DNA of 64,000 nucleotides, taken from positions 25,516,366 through 25,580,365 of the forward strand of contig NC_068351.1 of NCBI RefSeq assembly GCF_014633365.1, given 5' to 3'. Shown one piece after another: positions 1 to 11,608 of the stretch. A program made the position numbers and the translations under genes. How positions within the stretch are numbered: position 1 is the first letter of the stretch; each line of letters opens with the position of its first letter. Origin of the DNA: Diospyros lotus. Lineage: Eukaryota; Streptophyta; Magnoliopsida; Ericales; Ebenaceae. A model generated the notes under the pieces. That model searched no databases. It was not told the origin of the DNA and worked only from the letters and a program-made list of their open reading frames with translations.

Positions 1-1627
1 CCTCGTGAACATGTCAGCCTCCTCCAACGAGAGCTTTCTCAATGGCACACGCATAGCGCCTCTCGGGAGGTCCCTAACCATGTCACTTCAGCCCAACCTC
101 ATAGCACTCATGCAAGCACCACATCTGTTGTTCCTTAGGCTCACGGTCTTCCCCACGAGAGATTTCTCGATGGCGCACGCATAGCGCCTCTCGGGGGATA
201 TTCGACTTTTGCCCTAGGCCAACAATAATTAGGTACAATAGTATGGCCACACGAATTTTATAAATACAATAATTAAAAAGCCAATAGCATATATTTTCCA
301 GAAAAATACATTTCATATATGCAACATGATTTCACGTAAGAGAATAACAAGAGCTTATGTATAAGAACTTTACAAAATATGTCTCATGCAATAGAAGTCT
401 CTCATAAGAGAATAAAAAATAGGATTTTGAGTATAGGAGTCTCACCTTGTTGGTTTATCTCTTAGATGGTACGGTTTCACTGCAAACGGCCTAGGTTTTT
501 GTAGAAAATACACGTTTTGGTAAACCTAACCTCAAATATTTTTACATAATATTGAGGATCATTAAAGTAGAGACAAAACTAGAAAATTTGAAGGAAAACG
601 GACTCCTCACGTGCCCTCACGCGCCCCAGGAAGGTGGCTCATGGGTCTTCACGCGCAACCACTTTCGGCACGAGTATCTCACGCGCTGGTACCAGATTTC
701 GGACAACATTGTGTTACTTTTGTACTTCGGCCATATCTCTCTCGTTTTAACTCCGATTCGACCACCGTTTGAACCCTCACGACCCTCTCTTCCCCCTCTA
801 CAGGATTATAAAAAATAATGGATTTACCTCACTTTTGTTTGACTGATTTTGGCAAATTTCGGCAAAGGCTCGTAACTCCGACGAGGCTCATTCTCCCCGG
901 CTTCTCCTTCGATTCCTTCCCGCCTTCTTGCCGAACTTCCTACTCTCTCTCTAGAGAAAGCTCCTCCTCTTAGAGTGCCTCAACTCTCAAGTTTTCTTGG
1001 AATGATTTGATAACAACCCATGGTGTCTATTTATAGATTTCTTCAACCAATCACATTATGCCACTTGTCACAATCTTAGCCATGGACTCCAAATGCTCAA
1101 ACCTATAATTGAATGGATTTTCAAATCCAAAGCTAGAATGGATTTAACTTTTGAAATCCAAGCTAAAACCCCAAACTTCTCCCAAATAACACTTTAGTCC
1201 TTATTTAAAGTTCTCAACTTTAATATTTTATCACATAAGCTCTTAATTTTATCCTTATTTCGTTTGGATAATTCTTTAATTACAATTACACCCTCAAAAA
1301 TCAAATTTATCGAGATATTTAAAATCTCAAAATTAATAACTCAAAATTACTCGATATGTATGATTTTCGGGAAGCCCTTACCATCATTCGATCTTTTCAG
1401 GCTACAACCTAAGTTAATCGAAAAATCGTCTCTGATTTAATTTCTTTCAGCGTCATAAATCTCACCTCGAGACGCTCGTCAAAAATATACCTTTATCCTC
1501 AGGTATCTAAGCTCTAGGGCACTTCTTGCGACTGATTTAGTCACTTGTTGTCATTTCAAACATATTTTTCAGTATTTTAAACTCACTTAAAATACGTGGC
1601 ATCTTCACGAAAATATGAGGTATTATA
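1..1627 (-). repeat. Partial LTR of family B (minus strand)
   Basis: The reverse complement matches the 5' LTR at 27342-29510. It starts at 1627 (TATAATACC, then the shared TTTTCGTGAAG) and runs out of the window at position 1, which corresponds to about 28961. A TATA-like TCTATAAATAG lies on the minus strand near 1024-1036. The duplicated block ending in GAGAAAGCTCTC, present twice in the family B LTR, is seen here at about 25-70 and 146-200. Whether a TSD or an internal region exists to the left cannot be seen. Confidence 0.85.
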
Positions 1628-2043
1628 GGTAGCGTGTGCATATTATATATGCGTGTGTGCGCATGCCTTGTTTGTTTTATAGCAACTAAAAAATAGACCG
1701 AGAGTCCGACTTGGCTCACACTAGGGAGCTACGGGGATGGAACCCTCTGAGCTAGGCCTAATGCCAATCTTCTATATCTAAGGCTAAAATGTGGTTAAAG
1801 GCTTGATTATGAATAAATGGGATTCAAGATAAAGATGCTTGATCAAAAGCATCAAAATAGCTGTTGGATTCTTATTCGAAGTGCATGTCATAGTGAATCC
1901 CCCAACATCTTGGTGTTTATGTTGAACTTTTTAAATTGGAAAGTCGACCTCTGCTTTGGGTAGCTCAACACCATATTGCGGCCTTAGTGCTCCACAAGAT
2001 TATAAGGAAGTATAAGCTGCTATGCCATACGTAGAGTTAGTTT
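1628..2043. other. Unassigned spacer
   Basis: AT-rich DNA without a supportable gene. It begins with a short alternating purine-pyrimidine stretch (about 1633-1665). I recognise no transposon signature. Confidence 0.4.
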
Positions 2044-2304
2044 TTGTTGCAGATGTAGGCGTTACGCCTAACTGCTGAAACAAAATATGGATATTATTTC
2101 TGATTAAGGATGTAGGGGTTACCCTGAACCACTGAAGCAAGATATGGATATTCTTTCTGATTGTGGAAGTAAGTGTTATGTAGAATCGCCAAAATAAAAT
2201 ATTGATATTCTTTTTTATTGCGGATGTAGGTGAAAAGTCGAACCGCTGAAACAAAATAGGAGTGGATGTAGGCACTAGGTCAAACCACGACACCAAAATA
2301 GAGT
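2044..2304. repeat. 57-bp tandem repeat, about 4.7 copies
   Basis: Units start at 2044, 2101, 2158, 2215 and 2261. The shared core is GGATGTAGG, then GAACCGCTGAAACAAAATA, then GATATTCTTTC. The first three units are 57 bp and the last two are about 45 bp. The units have diverged. The minus-strand reading is open across all of them because 57 is divisible by 3; I take this as a repeat effect, not a gene. Confidence 0.8.
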
Positions 2305-2836
2305 GCTCTCATGCGTGCCCCGTGTCGTTAGGTAAGGCTCACATCCTTTCACCCGGAATTCTTTTTCATTGGGGGCTTCAAAAAAACTCGCGTGAAAGTT
2401 CAATTTATCTTTAGACTCAAAGACGAGGATGGTGCCTCCTCCACATTACTAATCTTTACCCTGGACATTTGTGCATATTGGTGGAAGGAATAGTGTTTAC
2501 GAAACATTTTTTATAGGTCCACTGATACTCACCCCCTCCACAACACTAGGGCATCCCTGTCATGCGGTTGCTCCTTGACGACTAGACCTTTCCACAAAGG
2601 GACTCTATGGGTTTCGATGTCCTTTCTCCCATTTAACCCCAAGGAATAGTGGTGATGACCTGGTTACGGACGACACCTGTAGGTTTAAGGATATCTAGGG
2701 ACTCGGGCATGTTCATTACCCCTAGTTATAGGTAGTGGTAGTGGTGCCCCTGCTGGATTTGCTTAATGGATAATTAACAAAGCTTCATGATTTTGCATAT
2801 TTTGGATGTGTTGTGCCATAGAATTCCCAAGCGTCC
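2305..2836. other. Unassigned spacer
   Basis: No ORF with protein-like character and no recognisable transposon boundary. It may be part of a degraded retroelement, but nothing in it proves that. Confidence 0.35.
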
Positions 2837-3100
2837 ACCTAGAGGTGTTTCGGTCATTTTGGCGCCTAGGGGTATTTTGATCATTAGCCACCTAGGGGTA
2901 TTTTGGTCATTTAACCTAGGTGAGTGAATCCCAAAAGTGGTCCCAAACCTGGGTTTTCAATCCCTAGAGAAATTGTGGTCAAACGACAAAGAAATTATTC
3001 TAATCGGAGAGCAAATGAGTAATATAGAAGTTAAGGGGGGAAAAGTGTAATTAAGCAAAGTTGTGGAGGGCCTATATAATGGGAGAAGGCCCACTGTTCA

Positions 3101-3132
<32 letters not shown>

Positions 3133-3557
3133 CTGCATTTCTCTCTCTCTCTTGCGTTCTCTGTAAATCTCTCTCTGAGAGAGACTTCCCTCTCTCGGAG
3201 AGGATTTTTCCTCTCTTTGAGAGCTTTGTGCTCTCTCGGCGGTGATGCTCGCCTCTCAGCAAGCCCAAGCTCTCTTGGAGAGCTTCGTGCTCTCTCTGCA
3301 ACTCGTCCCCTCAGCTGCTCTCTCCGCAAGCCATGGTAACTCTCTCAGCAAGGTAGCTTTCCCTGGCCACGACCTCTCAGGAAGCTCCGCTCCGCTGCAG
3401 CCTCTTCTCTTCGGCCCCTCTCTCTGCAAGCCACGGTGTCCCTCTCGGCCATGGCAACATCTCCCATCTCTGCAGTCCCTCTCGGCAGCGACTTCTCTCT
3501 CTCAGCGAGTCAGCTCTCGAGAAGCCATCTCTCGGAGGCGGCAAGATCTGCAATTCA
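2837..3557 (+). repeat. LTR-like promoter region: minisatellite, TATA box, CT-rich leader
   Basis: 2837-2922 holds three diverged units of about 29 bp around CACCTAGGGGTATTTTGGTC. A TATA-like CCTATATAATGGG at about 3070 is followed by a long CT-rich tract (3104-3540) in which CTCTC and GAGAG blocks alternate. This resembles the U3 promoter plus leader of an LTR. It ends abruptly where integrase sequence begins at about 3558. Both ends are undefined, so the LTR assignment is an inference. The ORFs in the tract are compositional. Confidence 0.45.
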
Positions 3558-4405
3558 CGTTAAGGTTTTGGGAGAGTTTCCATAAGTGCATCGGAACACA
3601 ACTAAAACTTAGTACAACCTACCACCCTTAGACTGAGGGTCATTCCGAGCAAACGATTCATACGTTAGAGGATATGTTAAGGACTTGTGTTCTCAATTTT
3701 TCAGGAAGTTGGGAGAAACACCTACCACTAGTCCAATTTGTCTACAACAATGGATATCACAACAGTATTGGGATGGCTCCCTACGAAGCATTGTATGGGA
3801 TAAATTACAGAACTCCACTTTGTTGGGTACAAATTGGAGAAACAAGATTAATTGGACCCGAATTGGTTCAAGACACCACAGAGAAAATCAAGAGAATCTA
3901 GGAGAGAATGAGAACCAATTAAAGTTGTCAGAAGTCATATGCTGATTGACGGGGATGAAATTTGGAGTTTCAAATTAGTGATAAAGTATATTTGAACGTC
4001 TCCCCATTCAAAATAGTGATTTAAGGAAAATGGAGAAGAAAACTGAACACAAGGTACATCGGACCTTATGAAATTTTGGAGAAAATTAAACCACTAGCCT
4101 ACAAATTAGAATTACTAGTGGCTTTATCAAATATCCACAATGTGTTCCACGTATCTCAATTGCGGAAGCACGAGCCCAATCTTACACAAGTTCTTCAAAA
4201 TGAGACCATTGAAATACAAAATGACCTAACTTATCCAAATGAGCCAGTTCAAATCTTGTATCAAAGGTAACAAGTATTAAGGAACCAAATCATTCCATTG
4301 GTAAAAGTGTTGTAGAGAAACCACGATGAAGAAGAAGCCACATGGGAACGTGAAGTAGAAATGAAGATCTCTTACTTACATCTGTTTAGTCCTAGGAATG
4401 AGTGA
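3558..4405 (+). pseudogene. Tekay/Del-type chromovirus pol, 3' end (integrase core to chromodomain)
   Basis: Truncated and decayed integrase of a Ty3/gypsy chromovirus. In one frame I read RFWESFHKC, then [40 protein letters not shown], and a chromodomain-like end with EEATWERE. It matches the same region of element A (22255-23103) closely. Several stops interrupt this frame: TAG at 3629 where Q is expected (HPQTDG), TAG at 3899, more around 3940-3955 and 4021, TAA at 4268 and TAG near 4312. The natural stop is TGA at 4403-4405. Everything upstream of the integrase catalytic core is missing and is replaced by the CT-rich sequence. It cannot be functional. Confidence 0.9.
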
Positions 4406-4427
4406 TTTTGAGGAAAAAAATTATTTT

Positions 4428-4440
4428 TAGGGGGAGAAGA
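4428..4440 (+). other. Polypurine tract of the truncated Tekay element
   Basis: AGGGGGAGAAGA directly precedes the LTR start TGTAATACCC. This is the expected plus-strand priming site just upstream of a 3' LTR. Confidence 0.8.
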
Positions 4441-6018
4441 TGTAATACCCAAAATTTTATATTGAAGGTATTTTGAAATTTATAGAATTTTCAGGTTAAA
4501 ACGTAGTTTTTCATACATTAGGGTCAAAGCGTAATTTATGAATCTTGGCAAAAACTGGTGAAATGATTGTGGTAAAGGTGAAACTTGGGGGATAAAATGT
4601 GGAAAGGAAGTTAGGGACTCGTAAACTCAAAGGATTTGCAAAATAAGGATTCAAAAAGCAATTTTTCATACATTCAGGTCTAAGTGCAAATTATTAATCT
4701 TGGCCAAGGGAGTCAAAAAGATATTTTTCTGAATCTTTGGCGATGAAATTTAGAGTTTAGAACTCATGGGGCCTAATGGAATTGTTGGAGAACTTAGGGG
4801 CTTCAAGGAAAGGTCCAAACTGTAATTAGAAATTAGAAGAGGGGCCAAAGTGTAATTTCAAAAAGTTAGGTGTGAAAGCTGCACATTTTTGGCCAGCCAC
4901 GTCACCATCAACTAGCCATCTGCCACTGTTAGGAAGGTTGTCCAAGGGGTTTAGAAGGTGCTCCAGGCCATGATGAGTTGATTGGTGGTGGCCATTGGCC
5001 GAGATCGACCGTGATTTGAAGGAATTTAATGTCAAAGTGACCAAACAATTTGGGTGGCAAACTCGATGGATTTTTCTCATGATTCAAGGCTACTTGAGCC
5101 ACGTAGTGGCTAGATTTGGGACTTAGAGATGAAGTAAGCTCGAGATTTGTCGAGTTTCGGCTGGAATTTTCCTATAAATAGAGCATTCGAGGTTGAGGGT
5201 TTTCATTCAAGTTTGAGCTTCAATTTGTGGTGTTTTAGAGTAAATCAAGTGTTGTGGATAAGGGGCTTTTATTCCCTATGTCTTAGAGAGTTTTTCTGGA
5301 GATTTTGGTGAGGGTTTGTATAGGTTTAAGGGGGTTTTGGAGAGTTTGCTGGAAAATAGGGCCTCGCCAACACCGAATTGTAAATCAGCTGTTTAGGGCA
5401 CCTCCGATTTGTTTTGGGGGCATCCAAGGGTACACCTAGTATCTACTTGAGGAGTACTTTAAGGAGGTGGGGATCAAAATCACCATGGGACCACCTTCCG
5501 ATCGTCGTCCAACGAAGAGACTATTGGAGAAGATAACTTGCGTGTGTTGCATATGCGGACTCCACTCGCAGGCCACACACTAGGCGCGTGAGGTCCAAGG
5601 TGTTTTCAAAATTATTTTTAATATTTTTAGAATATTATTTTATGAATTATGGTGGAGAAAAATTTGGAAAAAAGTTGAGGAAATATTTATTGTGGAATTT
5701 TTAAGAAAAAAAGGGATTTATGGAAAATAGGATAGAATAAGGAAAAAATTGGGAAGATTATGAAAGTCAGAAATATTGATTTCCTTGTGTAAATCGTTGG
5801 TCAGGAGGTGATTAAGTCATCAACCTTGAGGATTGGCATGACGTTAGAGGTCAGCACACGTTTCGAGATTTCGACATGAATTGCTATATGAAAGGTGAGT
5901 GGTTTGACCCTATACTTGACTTGGTTTCAAGCATGTTGTGCATATTAAGTTTATTACATAATGTATCAACTAGAAATGTTTTGTAAAAATGCATGGCGTG
6001 TGGTTTTTATGACATCGA
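4441..6018 (+). repeat. 3' LTR of the truncated Tekay element (3' end missing)
   Basis: Starts TGTAATACCC right after the polypurine tract. It is a diverged relative of the element A LTR: both share a segment near GGCCATGATG and ATTGGCCGAGATC, a TATAAATA box (5173-5180) and GGGGCTTTT downstream. Similarity fades by about 6018, before the palindromic module that sits near the 3' end of related LTRs, so roughly 0.5-0.9 kb is missing. The CRM-type element begins near here and may have interrupted it; no TSD is available to test this. Confidence 0.75.
5173..5180 (+). promoter_or_regulatory. LTR TATA box
   Basis: TATAAATA in CCTATAAATAGAG, about 730 bp into the LTR. The element A LTR has the same motif at nearly the same offset. 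Confidence 0.7.
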
Positions 6019-6672
6019 TGTATTTGAATCCCAGGACTAGAATGCAACCTAGGCACACCATGATCAAGCCTAAGCAGTCAACCCATCTGCCAAGCCCAAG
6101 TCTTTCCAACAAGCCCAAGTCTCCTAACTGATGTTATGAATGATGTCACCCTTCATTTGTCCTTTATGTTTTGAGAGTGTTTTATTTTTTATGTATCATT
6201 GTGTTTTTATCATCATGATTCCCTTTGTCAAAAGTGGCATGATGATATTTTTTTACTTTATGCTTTTGGTTTGTCTTTTATCATCATTAGCCCCATTTTG
6301 TCAAAGAGGCAATCATGATTCCCTTTGTCAAAAGTGGCATGATGATATTTTTCTACTTTATTCTTTTGGTTTGTCTTTTATCATCATTAGCCCTCTTTTT
6401 TCAAAAGAGGCAATAATGTTGTTTTTCTTTAATTATTAGGTTTGTCTTTAAGACTAGTATTCATATGTGTGATCTTGTAATGTTTTGGCACAAACATTTT
6501 TATGAAGAAAGTGTAGAGAGCATTTTTATCCTAAGCAATTCATTTGTTTAGTGGTGAATTTACTTGATTCTTATCACTCTTGCTTCTTCTATCTTAGATT
6601 GTGGTGAATCTAAACTATTATTTTCTATCAAACAAAGGGTACTAGTATTTCTTTTATATTTTGGGCACATCA
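6019..6672 (+). repeat. Probable 5' LTR of the CRM-type element
   Basis: The right end is supported: CACATCA at 6672 is followed by a PBS. The left end (TG at 6019) is a guess based on where the Tekay LTR similarity stops. The region contains a 100-bp tandem duplication (6214-6313 and 6314-6413, starting CATGATTCCCTTTGTC). Minor ORFs in it are not genes. No partner 3' LTR is seen, because family B sequence cuts in at 27342. Confidence 0.5.
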
Positions 6673-6675
6673 TAT

Positions 6676-6688
6676 TGGTATTAAAGTC
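6676..6688 (+). other. Primer-binding site (initiator-Met tRNA type) of the CRM-type element
   Basis: TGGTATTAAAGTC, a degenerate form of TGGTATCAGAGC, begins 3 nt after the LTR end and 25 nt before the gag ATG. Confidence 0.65.
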
Positions 6689-6700
6689 TAGGTTCTAATC

Positions 6701-7850
6701 ATGGTTGGAGAAGATGCACCAAGAGGGATTTCATTGGAACAAGCTCAAATCATGGGTCTCTAACGAAGGCAAGAAGAGATGATGGAGCAACTTACTCGTT
6801 TGACTCAAGCCTTTGAGAGGATGGGAGTTCAACAACCTCCATAACAACAATGTGTTCCTCAAGCACCAAGAAGGGCTATCCATGAAGATGAGGGTGAAGG
6901 AGATGAAGACAACATGGTTGACCTACCATGGCAGTTGAGGTAGAAAAGAGATTTGGGAAACAATATTAAGATGAAGATTCCACCATTCAAGGGAACTAGC
7001 TCACCAGAGGAGTACTTGGAGTGGGTGCAGCAAGTGGAGAAAGTATTCGAATATCAAGAGTATTCTAGGGTAAGAAAATGCAAACTTACAGCTCTTGAAT
7101 TTACAGATTATGCTAATCTATGGTGGGAGAACTTAAAAACACAACGTAGGAGAGATGGAGAAGAGGATATTAGGAGTTTGAGGGTTATGAAACGTGTAAT
7201 AAAAAAATGTTTTGTTCCCGAATACTATAGGCAAGAATTGTATATTAGATTGCAAAGTCTTAGGTAATGTGGCATGTGTGTTGAGGATTATGTTAAAGAA
7301 TTTGAGGTGCTAATGATGAGATGTGAGTTACAAGAACCTTAAGAGTAGACCATTGCTAGGTTCTTAGGGGGATTAAATAGAGAAATTGCCAACATGGTGG
7401 AGTTACAACCTTTTGTGTTCTTTGAGGGTAGAATTAAACTTGCCTTTAAGGTGGAGAGATAGCTAAAATGCAATCCAACTAAGCAAGGGGTGTCTCGACA
7501 AGTTGGTAATAAAATGACCAACTCATCCTTTACATCACCAGGAGCAGTTTCAAATTGGTATGCAAAATGAGTGGAAAGAGGGGACTCTAGCAAACAACCA
7601 ATAAGTGTGAGTAAAGAGAAGGAGAAAATGGGTGATCCTAATCCTCCAAAGAGGAGCCGAGACATTAAGTGTTTTAAATGCCTTGGCTATGAACATCTTG
7701 CTTTCAAATGTCCAAATAAAAGAGTGATGGTTCTTTGAGGATCACAAGGGGAGGTAGAGAGTGAAGATAAGGTAACAATGAAGGAAGAAGATAGGTGTGT
7801 GGATGAAGATAGTTTACATGCTGATGAGGGGAAATTTCTTGTGATTTGAC
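6701..7850 (+). pseudogene. CRM-type chromovirus gag
   Basis: Capsid/nucleocapsid polyprotein of a Ty3/gypsy element; its normal role is to form the virus-like particle. The ATG at 6701 opens the same frame as the conserved capsid segment (6953-7267), which reads KIPPFKGTSSPEEYLEW, LEFTDYANLWWENL and FVPEYYRQELY. These fit the CRM gag pattern. A single zinc knuckle is visible near 7670-7715 (CFKCLGYEHLAFKCPNK). In-frame stops occur at about 6761, 6842, 6941, 7265 and later, so the gene is dead. The protease follows in the same frame. Confidence 0.85.
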
Positions 7851-8272
7851 GCCCTTTGAACTTACAAGCAAAGATAAATAATAAGCAACGTGCGAACATC
7901 TTCCATAACAGGTGTACGGCCAATGAAAATGTGTGTGGAATGATTATAGATGGATGGAGTTACACTAATTTTGTTTCCACTACTTTGGTGGAAAAATTGA
8001 ATTTGGCAACAACAAAACATTCCCTCCCATACAAGCTGCAATGGTTGAATGATAACGGAGAAGTAAGGGTTACAAGGCAGGTTGTTGTGTCGTTTTCAAT
8101 TGAGAAAACATACAAAGATGAGTTGTTATGTGATTTGATTCCAATGAATGTGAGTCACTTGTTTTTGGGAAGACCGTGGTAGTATGATAGGAGCATTGTG
8201 CATGATGGGTTCAAAAACACCTATTCTTTTATCAAGGATGGGAAAAACATAACCTTAGCACTTCTTAGTCCA
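7851..8272 (+). pseudogene. CRM-type chromovirus aspartic protease region
   Basis: The reading from 7856 contains GMIIDGWSYTNFVS, then PYKLQWLNDNGEV and LFLGRPW, typical of the gypsy protease and the stretch after it. The catalytic motif is normally D-G/S-G; here it reads D-G-W, so the active-site flap start is altered. TAG after GRPW (8180) and a frame change before 8323 separate it from the RT. It normally cuts the polyprotein in the particle. Confidence 0.75.
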
Positions 8273-8322
8273 TAACAAGTGCGGCGAGATCAACTCTTGA
8301 TGGAGAAGGGAAGAAAGAAAGC

Positions 8323-9369
8323 TTGCTTGCAAGTAAGGGAGAGATAGAACGAGCTTTGTCCATTCTCAACTTCGTTTTAATGCCAATATTAAAAGAAGCA
8401 ACGCCAAACAAGGAAACTTCTTTCCTACCACAAATTGAGAAGCCTTTTGAAGAGTTTGTTGATGTGTTTCTAGAAGAGATACTAAAGGGGTTGCCACCAA
8501 TTAAAGGAATTGAACACCAAATCGATCTCATACTAGGAGCTACTTTACCAAATGGACCGGCCTATAGAAGCAATTCGGATGAAGCCAAGTAGTTGCACCG
8601 ACAAGTAACTGAGTTATTAGAGAAGGGATACATAAGGGAGTCAATGAGTCCTTGTTCTATACCAGCTTTGTTAGTACCAAAGAAGGATGGGACTATGAGA
8701 ATGTGTGTGGATAGTTAGGCAATAAACAGGATAACTGTGAAGTATTGCTACCCAATCCCTAGGTTGGATGATATGCCTGATGAGTTGCATGGCTCTAAAT
8801 TATTCTTAAAGGTAGATCTCAAGAGTGGCTACCATCAAATTGTAATGAAAGAGGGGGATGAATGGAAGACTGCATTCAAAACAAAGCACAGGTTGTACAA
8901 ATGGCTAGTTATGCCATTTGACTTGTCTAATGCACCAAGCACCTTCATGAGATTGATGAATCATATACTTCGTAAGTTTATTGCCAAATTTGATGTGGTT
9001 TACTTTGATGATATTTTGATTTATAGCAGAACTCTTAAGGAGCATTTGGGGCACCTTAGGGAAGTCTTTCAAGTGTTACGATAGGAAAAGCTATTTGGAA
9101 ACTTAAAGAAGTGTCAATGCTGTCTAGACCTAGTAATCTTTCTTGGTTACATGGTTTCACAACATGGGGTTGAAGTTGATGAGGAGAAAGTGAAGGCAAT
9201 TAAGGAGTGGCCCATACCTGCTAGTGTTTTGGAGGTGAGGAGTTTCCATGGGCTAGCATCCTTTTATAGGAGGTTTGTGAAGAATTTCAGCACTATTCTT
9301 CTCCATTGGCTAAATGCATCAAGAAATGTGGTGAATTTAGGTGGAATGAGGTTGCCCAAAGAAGTTTGA
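8323..9369 (+). pseudogene. CRM-type chromovirus reverse transcriptase
   Basis: Frame 1 carries the linker (PFEEFVDVF, LPPIKGIEHQIDL), then RT blocks [23 protein letters not shown] and the catalytic loop YFDDILIYS (about 9001-9027), followed by the thumb/connection segment VRSFHGLASFYRRFVKNF. Stops lie at 8590, 8716, 9082 and 9367, and the frame changes near 9370-9386. Function lost; identity is clear from the ordered motifs. Confidence 0.9.
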
Positions 9370-9385
9370 GCTAATCAAGGAGAAA

Positions 9386-9772
9386 TTGTGCTTCACTCAT
9401 ATTTTAGCTCTCCCCAATTTTTTGAAAACTTTTAAAGTGGAGTCTGATGCTTCAGGAGTTGGAATTGGGGTTGTTCTTATGCAAGATAGGTGTCCCATAG
9501 CCTATTTTAGTGAAAAGTTGAGTGGAGGAAGTTTGAATTATTCCATATATGACAAGGAGTTCTATGCATTGATTAGAGCTTTGGAGACTTGGCAACACCA
9601 CTTACAACCCAAGGAATTTGTCATTCACACTAACCATAAGTCTTTAAAGCACTTAAAGGGGTAAACCAAATTGAGCTGTAGTCATGCCAATTGGGTGGAG
9701 TTCTTAGAAGCCTTTCCCTACGTCACCAAGTACAAAAAGGGAGATTCAAATGTAGTGGTAGATGCATTATCA
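9386..9772 (+). pseudogene. CRM-type chromovirus RNase H
   Basis: Frame 2 reads [16 protein letters not shown] (first catalytic Asp), [23 protein letters not shown] (catalytic Glu) and [10 protein letters not shown]; the HTDHKSL Asp is replaced by Asn (HTNHKSL). A TAA at 9662 interrupts it. The end VVDALSQRY marks the RNase H to integrase boundary. It normally degrades the RNA strand during cDNA synthesis. Confidence 0.85.
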
Positions 9773-10889
9773 CAGAGGTATGCTCTAATCACCATGATGA
9801 ATCCTAAACTGCTAGGATTTGAATTAATTAAAAATCAGTATGTTGATGATCTAACATTCACTTCTACTTACTTGGCTTGTGAGAAAGGGGCTGTTAATGG
9901 TTTCTACATGCATGAAGGGTACTTGTTTAGATCCGGGAGACTTTATATTCCTAATGGGTTTATAAGGGAACTTTTGGTGAGGGAAGCACATGGGAGAGGT
10001 TTAGTTGGTCATTTCGGTGAGAAGGAGACTTTGGATCTACTTAAAGAACACTTCTATTGGTCGAGAATGATTAGAGATGCACATCGAGTGCTAGAAAGGT
10101 GTGTAGCTTGTACGAAGGAAAAAAGCAATAAAGCTATTCATGGGTTATACATGCCATTACCTGTTCCAGATAAGCCTTGGGTTGATGTGAGCATAGATTT
10201 TGTGATTGGATTGGAAAGAACGCAAAGAGGAAAAGATTCAATCATGGTGGTCGTTGATAGGTTTTCAAAGATGTCTCACTTTATGCCTTGTCACAAAACT
10301 GATGATGCTTCTCATGTGGCAAATTTATTCTTTCAAGACATTGTAAGATTACATGGAATACCAAGAAGTATAGTGTCTGATCGGGATACAAAATTCTTGA
10401 GTTACGTTTGGAAGACATTGTGGAAGAAGCTTGGCACAAGGTTGCTCTTTAGTACCGTTTGTCACCCTTAAATCAATGGACAAATCGATGTGGTAAACCA
10501 TACACTTTCTTTTTTACTTAGAGCTATTGTTAATAAAAATTTGAAGAATTTGGATGAGTGCTTGGCTTTTGTTGAGTTTGCATATAACAGGAGTGTGCAT
10601 AGTGTAATCAAACATTCTCCATTCAAAGTGGTTTATGAATTTAATCCCATTACACCACTTGATCTAGCACCACTTTCGTTTAATGAGCAAGTATGTTTGG
10701 ATGGAGAAAGAAAGGTTGACCTAATCAAGAAGTTTCATAAAAGTGTGAAACAATAAATAGAGAAGCAAAATGCAACCTATGAGAAAACGACAAATAAAGA
10801 AAGAAAGCAAGTTCAATTTGCTCCAGGTGATCTTGGGTGGATTCATCTTTGAAAAGAGCGATTTCCAAGCAAAATGAGGTTTAAACTTA
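9773..10889 (+). pseudogene. CRM-type chromovirus integrase, 5' part
   Basis: Longest undamaged stretch of the element (9671-10471). The zinc-binding region runs from [10 protein letters not shown] to CVACTKEKS. The catalytic core contains [30 protein letters not shown] and, past a TAA at 10469 (HP*INGQ), the region with NRSVHSVIKHSPF and PLDLAPL. The wording fits CRM elements (chromoviruses often found at centromeres). The coding continues through ERFPSKMRFKLM and is then cut by the 16-kb insertion after the TSD at 10890-10894. Confidence 0.9.
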
Positions 10890-11572
10890 TGCGATGATAG
10901 GACTTAATTATATATATATATATTTATTTAATTTTTATCTTAACCTTGTGCTATTTTTCCTACATAAATGTGTGTTTATATAGATTTTATATTATTCTAA
11001 TATCTTTTTGTAGGCACCTAGCAAAGGATAATATTTCAAAGATTTGGGCATAAAAAGAAAAAATATATATATATATTATAAAGTTAATTTTAAAATTAAT
11101 ACTATAATATAAGAACATAAATAATTAATATTATAATTAAAGTTACTATAATTAATAATACATTAAATATTATATCTTAAATTATAATATTTATATATAT
11201 TATATTATCTTATATTATTTATATATATAATATTATAAAAAGATAACTATTATATATATATATAATAAAGTAGGAAGGTTTTTGAATTGTCTAACACAAA
11301 TATGAGGGAGACATTTTTTGGATGGTTGAGATGAGTTTTTTGAAGATTTGATGGTTAGGATTAAAAATTTTCCCGCTGAATAGAGCATCTCACTCTCTCT
11401 CCCTCTGTCCTTCTCACCCACCCACGCACCCACCCATTCCTGTCTCCAACCCCCCTCTCTCTTTCTCTCTCTCCCTCCCACCTACCATCCCCCTCTACAA
11501 CCCCTCTCATATACATATACATATACACACACATACCCACCCACCCACCCACAATGGCCAACCCCCTCTCTT

Positions 11573-11608
<36 letters not shown>

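Noticed and set aside
3061..3631. Four overlapping ORFs on both strands
   Set aside because: Products of the CT/GA repeat; only the end from 3558 is real integrase.
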